DNA of 50,410 nt. Origin: a virus. Positions 7,449 through 12,889 of this stretch are shown in pieces. The notes below the pieces were generated by a model. The model was not told the origin of the DNA. It worked only from the letters and a program-made list of their open reading frames with translations, and searched no databases. Position 1 is the stretch's first letter. Each line of letters begins with the position of its first letter. The stretch lies in IMG/VR virus record IMGVR_UViG_3300042731_009922, positions 1-50,410 of that record. One strand, 5' to 3'. A program made the position numbers and the translations under genes.

Positions 7449-8768
7449 CTAGAACGGGATGTCATCCATCTTGTTGCGCAGGTGCAGTGCAGCTGCGTAA
7501 TAGCCCTGACCCACAAGCTCGAATGCCTTGACCATATCAGGCAAGCTCAAAGGCAGTATCGGTGCGTTTGCCGGCGGCGGACCCGGGGGTTGCGGCGGCT
7601 GAGGAGCCGGTTGCTGCGGAGGCATGGGTGCCTGAGGCATTTGCAAAGGCATCTGTGCCGGCTGCTGTGGCGGTGCCGGCGGCGGGCCCGGAGGCTGCAG
7701 CGGGAGCCCCTGCGCTATGGGCACCTGGTGATAGACGGGAGGGGCCGCCTGCGGACCGCCGTACTGACCCTGTGCCGACATGGCAGCCTGTGTCTGTGGC
7801 GGCGGGGCCGGTGGTTGTTGCGGCGGCGGGGCCGGAGGCTGCTGCACCGATACCGGCCCGGCAGCCTCCGGGGGGTTTACAGGCTGCGCCGGGAGCGACT
7901 GTCCCGTGGCCTGCAAGTGGGCCGCCACCTTTTCTTCCAGCGTCAACTCGCCCGGTTTCTTTTCTGCCATGATCAAACCAAACCTTTCTTGCGGCGTCAC
8001 GCCGCATTCGTTGCCCAGATACGGGCATCCTCCGTATTTGCTGCACGCGTCACGCGGAGGCATATCCTCCGGATGCGCTCTCTGCTCTATTGCTAGCACC
8101 ATCCTTTGCGCTACCTCGCATACCAAACCAAATCTGTCGGCCACATGCTCGAGGCTCATCTCAAAATCCACAGGCCTCGCTGGTCTTGGCTTGCCTGTGG
8201 TGCGCAGCCCGTAGAGCCATCGGCAGCGCACATTGCACGAGCGGAATTTCCACAACGCTAAAGTCGCATAGATGATGGCTTGTACATCCTCGCGCAACTC
8301 GTCACGGGTCTTAGCCCATTTGAAGTTGCTGCCTGTAATCTTGGTATCCTCTATCCAAGGTACACCGTCGAGATGCAGTTGCAGACAATCGATGGCGCCG
8401 CGCAGCGCAAACGGCTGACCATCCGGCAGCCATTCAAATGGGAATTCCGGCAGCGCCGAGCCTGGCGGAGGGAGCCACTTGATCAGTGTCTGAGCTACGC
8501 GTCCCGTAGGTGTGTCCGGCGGCGCAATGCCACCCTTGAGCCAGCGATCCTGATGCCGGTGTACTCCCTTGCCGAAATCCCTGGGCCCGTCTTCTTGCCT
8601 GTCCGGAACGCCGGCTATCCACCGCAATGCCCACTTGCGCTCGCAATCCAGATACGTGCTGATCTGCGTGGCACTAAAAACCGGATAGGACGATACCAAG
8701 GCCCAATCGTACGGTCTTGGATTGGCCGGCCTACCGACATGCGGCACTTGCACACCAGGCAAGATCAT
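7449..8768 (-). CDS. Fe-S PD-(D/E)XK nuclease with SSB-like C-terminal tip
   Basis: The 439-residue protein has a Cas4/RecB-like nuclease core: GAID at 124-127, D141-T-K143 and Q163. Four cysteines (C42 and C242, C248, C255) are placed like the 4Fe-4S ligands of Cas4/AddB nucleases. From about residue 300 a Pro/Gln-rich disordered linker leads to the final residues MDDIPF, which match the acidic-hydrophobic tip of bacterial SSB. That tip normally recruits DNA repair partners. ATG 8768 overlaps the previous stop (ATGA). The nuclease call is strong; the tip function is inference. Confidence 0.85.
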   Translation of the reverse strand: MILPGVQVPHVGRPANPRPYDWALVSSYPVFSATQISTYLDCERKWALRWIAGVPDRQEDGPRDFGKGVHRHQDRWLKGGIAPPDTPTGRVAQTLIKWLPPPGSALPEFPFEWLPDGQPFALRGAIDCLQLHLDGVPWIEDTKITGSNFKWAKTRDELREDVQAIIYATLALWKFRSCNVRCRWLYGLRTTGKPRPARPVDFEMSLEHVADRFGLVCEVAQRMVLAIEQRAHPEDMPPRDACSKYGGCPYLGNECGVTPQERFGLIMAEKKPGELTLEEKVAAHLQATGQSLPAQPVNPPEAAGPVSVQQPPAPPPQQPPAPPPQTQAAMSAQGQYGGPQAAPPVYHQVPIAQGLPLQPPGPPPAPPQQPAQMPLQMPQAPMPPQQPAPQPPQPPGPPPANAPILPLSLPDMVKAFELVGQGYYAAALHLRNKMDDIPF

Positions 8769-9109
8769 GTCCCGGCCTTGCCCCCGAGCTTGATCTCGAC
8801 CCTACGTACCGCCCTCACCTTGCGGGCCCTGAGCCAAAGACCCTTGGGCCCACAAGGCCCTCCGATACACAGATAGACGATGCACGGATTTCCGCGGTCG
8901 TCCGTGCCGTCGCACAATACCTCCTCGCCGGCGCGGAACACAGCTTTGTTGAGCGGCCACAGCTCCATCCAATCCTTGCGCACGCGCATGATCGCCGCAT
9001 GCCGGCCATCGTGGAACCGAATCGCCTGCACGTTGATCGTAGGCTCGGTTTTGTTGCGATCGTTGAACTCACGTTGCAGCATGCGAGCCTTGTCCAGGTC
9101 ACTGTCCAT
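8765..9109 (-). CDS. Hypothetical protein, 114 aa
   Basis: I do not recognise this protein. It is basic, has a C-terminal half rich in Arg/Lys (WLRARKVRAVRRVEIKLGGK) and no membrane segment or signal peptide, so nucleic-acid binding is possible. Its ATG 9109 overlaps the preceding zinc-ribbon gene by 11 bases, and its stop overlaps the nuclease start by four. Tight packing makes it a genuine gene of the replication operon. Confidence 0.6.
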   Translation of the reverse strand: MDSDLDKARMLQREFNDRNKTEPTINVQAIRFHDGRHAAIMRVRKDWMELWPLNKAVFRAGEEVLCDGTDDRGNPCIVYLCIGGPCGPKGLWLRARKVRAVRRVEIKLGGKAGT

Positions 9110-9329
9110 TACCGGGCCCTCTCAGTGTCACGTCATGCGTTTCCGTAAACGAAGGGAGCTTGTAGCAGTACTCCCTTCCGCATCCCATGCACGCCACGGT
9201 AATGCTTTCGCAATAACTAGGAATGCTCCCCAATGTCACCTTTTGCGTTGTGGAACACTTCTCACAGACAAACGTGCCATGCAAGGACTCTACCCTTAAA
9301 ATAGCTTTGACCAGCATGGGGTTGCTCAT
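9099..9329 (-). CDS. Small zinc-ribbon protein
   Basis: The 76-residue product has two CxxC knuckles (CEKC and CMGC) spaced about 30 residues apart, the layout of a treble or rubredoxin-like zinc ribbon. The start ATG 9329 forms an ATGA overlap with the upstream stop, so I prefer it to an in-frame ATG further upstream. It resembles the next upstream gene in size and cysteine layout, suggesting paralogues. Function is unknown; such ribbons often mediate nucleic-acid or protein contacts. Confidence 0.65.
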   Translation of the reverse strand: MSNPMLVKAILRVESLHGTFVCEKCSTTQKVTLGSIPSYCESITVACMGCGREYCYKLPSFTETHDVTLRGPGNGQ

Positions 9330-9538
9330 GTCAAGTCGACCTCCACCGATTTCAATATATACACCTCGCATGCTTTGAGGAATATATGGTCGTACTCCTT
9401 CCCGCAGTATATGCACTTGTGTCTGATACTACCAGACTCATTAGGTGTATACGGCCCGCAACTATATTCCTTGCGACATGATGGGCATTCAAACCTAACC
9501 CAATAGCTAGGTTTGTTCTGAATACTCAGCTTTATCAT
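9326..9538 (-). CDS. Small zinc-ribbon protein
   Basis: The 70-residue protein has CPSC and CIYC knuckles about 23 residues apart, indicating one zinc ribbon. It is more AT-rich than the surrounding genes. It lies just after the N6-adenine methyltransferase gene and overlaps the next ribbon gene by four bases. No specific function can be assigned. Confidence 0.65.
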   Translation of the reverse strand: MIKLSIQNKPSYWVRFECPSCRKEYSCGPYTPNESGSIRHKCIYCGKEYDHIFLKACEVYILKSVEVDLT

Positions 9539-9565
9539 GTACCTATTGCCTACCTTTCCACAGCA

Positions 9566-10129
9566 TCAGGCGACCCCTAATATCTTGTATGTCTTGCCGC
9601 TACGCCAAAGCTCCCGACCAGACGTGAATCCTGGCCCAAAGCACATCAGCAGGTGGCTATCCGGGTTGCTCGAGTAGGTGCAGCCGGGCGGCGGCTCAAA
9701 CTGCAAGCGCCGGTGCGGCTTCTCGCCAACGAACCAATGTACCTCGGCTCGCTGCTTCCATTTACGAAACCACTCGCGATCGGTCCGCGCCGGCAAAAGG
9801 TACATGGAAATCTCCGGCTCCAGCGCATGCGCGAGCCAGCGCGGGATGTCATCGTACGGCGGATTGCACCAGACGCGCTCCGCCTTACGACAAGGCTCGT
9901 TCAATAGCCAAGAGATACCCTCAGCGTTCCATGCGGCATCGATTTTCAGAGCATTCTCTCTTGGAGACACGTAGCGGGACAGCTTCGCATTATGAGCCAC
10001 GGCGCATATGTCGACCGTGAACAAGTACTCGCTGTGCAACTGCTCGAACAAACCCCGCGGCGTGCCCGCCTCCTGCCGTCTACGATTGCCCTCTGGATCC
10101 TTAGATGTTCTGGCCTTGCCTACTATCAT
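9566..10129 (-). CDS. Phage DNA N6-adenine methyltransferase (Dam family PF05869-like)
   Basis: The 187-residue enzyme has catalytic NPPY at 89-92 (WCNPPYDDIPRWLAHAL), a downstream LLPARTDREWF segment and a LLMCFGPG-like strand, the pattern of phage Dam-type methyltransferases. It would transfer a methyl group from SAM to adenine in DNA. It is unrelated in layout to the D12 methylase at 3929-4627, so the phage carries two adenine methylases. ATG 10129 overlaps the preceding stop (ATGA). Confidence 0.85.
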   Translation of the reverse strand: MIVGKARTSKDPEGNRRRQEAGTPRGLFEQLHSEYLFTVDICAVAHNAKLSRYVSPRENALKIDAAWNAEGISWLLNEPCRKAERVWCNPPYDDIPRWLAHALEPEISMYLLPARTDREWFRKWKQRAEVHWFVGEKPHRRLQFEPPPGCTYSSNPDSHLLMCFGPGFTSGRELWRSGKTYKILGVA

Positions 10130-10341
10130 ACCTTCGACCCCCTACGCAGGTCCTTGGCCGTCAACCAGATATTATCAAGGACACGAGCATCGGCGCCTTG
10201 CTCCTTGCACATGCGTACCGTGTCCTCGACAATATCAGCCGCTAACTTGTGCAACAACGGAGATAAGAAACCATCTGCCGGATCCAACGCAGCTTCCGTC
10301 TCCCGCAACCTGTCCTCAATCGCCGTGGTCAGCGCCCTCAT
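10126..10341 (-). CDS. Small helical hypothetical protein
   Basis: The 71-residue protein is predicted all-helical and acidic. Its central LHKLAADIVEDTVRM closely resembles LHEMAADTVEDAVHM at the N-terminus of the hexapeptide-repeat protein at 11179-11529. The two segments are probably homologous and may be a shared interaction or oligomerisation helix. Function is unknown. It overlaps the upstream gene by 26 bases and the methyltransferase by four. Confidence 0.6.
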   Translation of the reverse strand: MRALTTAIEDRLRETEAALDPADGFLSPLLHKLAADIVEDTVRMCKEQGADARVLDNIWLTAKDLRRGSKV

Positions 10342-11182
10342 CGTTGTCCTCCAGGAATTTCTTGACGGCGCAAGCCGGACAATCCGGACCGCAACCCGCC
10401 TGCAGATGGGTTAGCGTATTGACGAGCAGCCAGCGCAACAACCGCTCGGCCTTGGCAAGCCTCGACTTGAGCTTGGCCACGTGGCCGCAGACCACTCGCC
10501 ACTCCGACGAGGCGCCATCATATTTCAACATCGGGCGCTGGCTGCTGGACTGGTGCTCGGTCTCGGCGGGCTTTGACTTGGATATCTGATCGCGCACAAA
10601 GCTTGGCCATTTAGACCTTGCGTCGAGCCACCCCTCCCTGCGCAAGAGCTCCCTGAGAGTGGTATTGTGCAACCGGGTGGCTTCCGGTTCGGGAGGCTTT
10701 GGCTGCAGTTTGCCCGACAGCTTGACATTGTCATTCGGCAGGCGCTCGACCTGAATATTGTCAATGATGCTGTCTAGGTCGACGTTGTGCCTTTTGGCAA
10801 CACCTCGCATTGCCTCTTCCATCTTAGCCATGAGCTCGCGCATGCGATTCTTTGTCGGTACCTCGCCTCTGCACGTCCACATACCGCCCGCCGGGGTCGT
10901 GAGATGGGCTGGCCGCCACCCGTGCGTGCATTCGCCACCGACGAACCGCCGGCATCCACGGCATAGCTCGCGCTGCTCCGTGGAAGGATCCGGCGCATCC
11001 GCTACATCATGCTGCCTTGTTTTTTCATAATCATCGCAGTCGATGATAACCCCCGCATGATCGCGAACTATAAATTCCCGTGTAAGCGCTTTCCCGCAGT
11101 ACCTGTGATACCCTTTTCGCGTTCGTACCGAATAGGAGCATGTACCGCACAGGCCCTTTGCTCGATTCCCAGTACCCTTCAT
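10316..11182 (-). CDS. Hypothetical protein with zinc-binding cysteine clusters
   Basis: The 288-residue protein has an N-terminal cysteine set (CGTC...YCGKAL), a second cluster (CRGCRRFVGGECTHGW), a lysine/arginine-rich middle, and a C-terminal helical part with CGPDCPAC. This suggests several small zinc sites. I do not recognise a family. It begins with MKGT, the same first four residues as the next upstream gene, reflecting the local tandem duplication. It sits between the beta-helix genes and the methyltransferase and may act on nucleic acid, but that is unproven. Confidence 0.6.
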   Translation of the reverse strand: MKGTGNRAKGLCGTCSYSVRTRKGYHRYCGKALTREFIVRDHAGVIIDCDDYEKTRQHDVADAPDPSTEQRELCRGCRRFVGGECTHGWRPAHLTTPAGGMWTCRGEVPTKNRMRELMAKMEEAMRGVAKRHNVDLDSIIDNIQVERLPNDNVKLSGKLQPKPPEPEATRLHNTTLRELLRREGWLDARSKWPSFVRDQISKSKPAETEHQSSSQRPMLKYDGASSEWRVVCGHVAKLKSRLAKAERLLRWLLVNTLTHLQAGCGPDCPACAVKKFLEDNDEGADHGD

Positions 11183-11529
11183 TGGCTTCTCCCTGGACCG
11201 ACATGGGCCCCGTCGTCGATAACGGCACCGTCACCCACGTAGACCTTGTTGCCAATGCGAGCCCCCGCGCCCACATTGACCTGCAAGCCTACATAGGCCC
11301 AGTCGCCCACACGGGCATCAGGACCGAGGTAGGTCTCGTCTCCTACGCGAGCATGGGCGCCCACAATGACGCGCGGCCCTATACGGACACCCTCGCCTAT
11401 GCGAGCTGATGGGTGTACTTTTGCGGTAGAGTGGATGTAAGCCGGCATGTGCACCGCATCCTCGACGGTATCCGCCGCCATCTCGTGCAACACGGCCTCC
11501 TTCAAGGTTCTTTTCTTAGTGCCTTTCAT
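11179..11529 (-). CDS. Left-handed beta-helix (hexapeptide-repeat) protein, short copy
   Basis: The 116-residue protein has an N-terminal helix (LKEAVLHEMAADTVEDAVH) followed from about residue 30 by hexapeptide repeats of the [LIV]-G-x4 type (IHSTAKVHPSARIGEGVRIG...), the hallmark of left-handed beta-helix folds such as LpxA/LpxD. The acyltransferase catalytic His region (NAHIAHD-like) is not seen, so catalysis is doubtful. It ends DGAHVGPGRSQ, nearly identical to the end of the upstream copy, and overlaps both neighbours by ATGA. A trimeric scaffold is the family norm. Confidence 0.8.
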   Translation of the reverse strand: MKGTKKRTLKEAVLHEMAADTVEDAVHMPAYIHSTAKVHPSARIGEGVRIGPRVIVGAHARVGDETYLGPDARVGDWAYVGLQVNVGAGARIGNKVYVGDGAVIDDGAHVGPGRSQ

Positions 11530-12092
11530 TGGCTCTGCCCTGGGCCGACATGGGCCCCGTCAACCACGATAGCGTAGGTGTCCACAACGGCACCGTCACC
11601 CACGCGAGCACCAGACCGCACATGGGCGCCGTTACCTACGCTGGCCCCGTTGCCCACACGGGCCCCGAAGCCCACGCGGACCCAGTCGCCCACGCGAGCA
11701 TAGGAGCTCACGCAGGCTCCATCGGCCACGCGGGTACCATTGCCCATACTAACGTAGTCGCCCACGCAAGCACCTGCGTTCACGATGGCGCCGTCGCCAA
11801 CGATAACACCCTCACCCACACGGGCACCGTCGCCCACACTAACGTAGTCGCCCACGTTAGTGTAGTTGCCCACGCGAGCACCGTCGCCCACGCAGGCTCG
11901 GAGGCCAACACGAGCACCGTCGCCAATGCGAACATCCTGGCCCACACGAGAATAGGCGCCCACGCGGGCACCGGCCCCAATGTGAGCCTCTTTACCTATA
12001 CTGGCACCAGAGCCCACGCGGGCACCGGCCTCAATGTGAGCCGACGGGTGGACGGCGGAGGTCGGGTGCACTTGAGCTGTTTCGTGGATCAT
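11526..12092 (-). CDS. Left-handed beta-helix (hexapeptide-repeat) protein, long copy
   Basis: The 188-residue protein consists almost wholly of hexapeptide repeats (ARVGDG, ASIGKE, YVSVGDG and so on), enough for about ten turns of a left-handed beta-helix. Its opening (IHETAQVHPTSAVHPSAHIEAG) is LpxA-like. No acyltransferase active-site motif is seen. I choose ATG 12092: it has an AGGAG Shine-Dalgarno sequence and lies about 20 bases after the -10 box of its own promoter. A longer frame starting at 12140 would lie within that promoter. Possible roles include a structural spacer, a DNA mimic or a sugar/acyl-modifying enzyme; none is shown. Confidence 0.8.
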   Translation of the reverse strand: MIHETAQVHPTSAVHPSAHIEAGARVGSGASIGKEAHIGAGARVGAYSRVGQDVRIGDGARVGLRACVGDGARVGNYTNVGDYVSVGDGARVGEGVIVGDGAIVNAGACVGDYVSMGNGTRVADGACVSSYARVGDWVRVGFGARVGNGASVGNGAHVRSGARVGDGAVVDTYAIVVDGAHVGPGQSQ

Positions 12093-12112
12093 GCCCTGTT
12101 CTCCTGCCAGAC

Positions 12113-12140
12113 AGTATACGGCAATTTTTGCCGGATGCAA
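12113..12140 (-). promoter_or_regulatory. Strong sigma70-like promoter with perfect palindrome in the spacer
   Basis: TTGCAT (12140-12135) and TATACT (12118-12113) are separated by 16 bases that contain CGGCAA-AAA-TTGCCG, a perfect six-base inverted repeat. It lies in the gap between two genes and should drive the beta-helix genes and the genes below. A repressor bound to the palindrome would block polymerase. Confidence 0.75.
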
Positions 12141-12144
12141 GCGT

Positions 12145-12351
12145 TTATGCCGCGCGACCTCGAGCGATCACCTCATACGCGGTACGCAGCACCTCCCGAT
12201 CCAGACCATAGATCCTCACATATCTACACGTATTGCAGAGGATCTCTATCGGGTCGTGGAATTTCACGTCTCCGAAATCGCAACCATTACCGCATTCCGG
12301 ACACGTAAATAGGATACGGATCCTATCCTTTTTTTGACGTACGACAATCAC
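12145..12351 (-). CDS. Small zinc-ribbon protein
   Basis: The 68-residue product has CPEC and CNTC knuckles 27 residues apart (FTCPECGNGCDFG...ILCNTCRYV), a zinc ribbon like those at 9099-9538. I prefer a GTG start at 12351, which forms a GTGA overlap with the upstream stop and has AAGGA before it. An in-frame ATG at 12393 would add 14 residues. Function is unknown. Confidence 0.55.
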   Translation of the reverse strand: MIVVRQKKDRIRILFTCPECGNGCDFGDVKFHDPIEILCNTCRYVRIYGLDREVLRTAYEVIARGRAA

Positions 12352-12653
12352 AGGCGATCCTTGCAAGGCGCGTCCGGGAGAAGGCTTCGCCATATACTGA
12401 AATTCACCAATCTGTCACGCTTATACTCAGCCTTGACCATGCAAGTGCAACCGGCTTTGATCAACACCATATTGACAATACCCAGCGGCCCGAGTGTCAA
12501 GGCTCCTCTCTTACCGCACACGAACGGGGCTTCGACCCTGGCAAACGTTTTCTTGACGAGCTTGCGCCGATCCACAATCCATTGAATGGATTCTTGATCC
12601 GCCTTGAGTCCTTCGTTCAACGCCTCGCACACCTTCTCGGTCAACAAGCACAT
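12348..12653 (-). CDS. Hypothetical protein, 101 aa
   Basis: The protein (MCLLTEKVCEALNEGLKADQESIQWIVDRR...) is not recognised. It has a helical N-terminal half and a basic C-terminus, and no transmembrane segment. ATG 12653 follows a purine-rich AGGAAGGTGATGAT stretch, a good ribosome-binding site. It sits in the small-gene run just after the primase and resembles nothing else in the window. Confidence 0.55.
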   Translation of the reverse strand: MCLLTEKVCEALNEGLKADQESIQWIVDRRKLVKKTFARVEAPFVCGKRGALTLGPLGIVNMVLIKAGCTCMVKAEYKRDRLVNFSIWRSLLPDAPCKDRL

Positions 12654-12657
12654 ATCA

Positions 12658-12888
12658 TCACCTTCCTAATGGTGGAATTGTTATCTGCACGCATCGCCCT
12701 GTGGCTATCTTATCCGCGTATGTTTTATTCAGTATCTCGGCCATGTTTTCCGACACCGGTCCGATTTCAGAAAACCTGTGGTCCTTTATAAGCTCATCCA
12801 CAGTCATATCGTCGATGTACAAAAGCAAAAACGCAACCCCTGCGTTTAACCTGCAGTTAGCCTTGTGCCAGCTCTTACCCATCGACAT
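12658..12888 (-). CDS. Hypothetical protein, 76 aa
   Basis: The small protein (MSMGKSWHKANCRLNAGVAFLLLYIDD...) is unrecognised and mixed alpha/beta by appearance. ATG 12888 is preceded by GAGGAGG within the last codons of the primase gene, so translation is coupled. The position immediately after the primase suggests a replication-linked role, but nothing in the sequence shows it. Confidence 0.55.
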   Translation of the reverse strand: MSMGKSWHKANCRLNAGVAFLLLYIDDMTVDELIKDHRFSEIGPVSENMAEILNKTYADKIATGRCVQITIPPLGR

Positions 12889-12889
12889 G

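Noticed and set aside
11179-12092. Hexapeptide proteins considered as LpxA/LpxD-type acyltransferases
   Set aside because: The fold repeats and opening motif match, but the catalytic His segment and substrate-binding parts are not visible, so I call only the fold.
11529-12308. A 259-codon plus-strand frame opposite the hexapeptide-repeat genes
   Set aside because: It mirrors the repeat periodicity (HAS/HTG units) of the real minus-strand beta-helix genes, has no ribosome-binding site and would oppose the operon.
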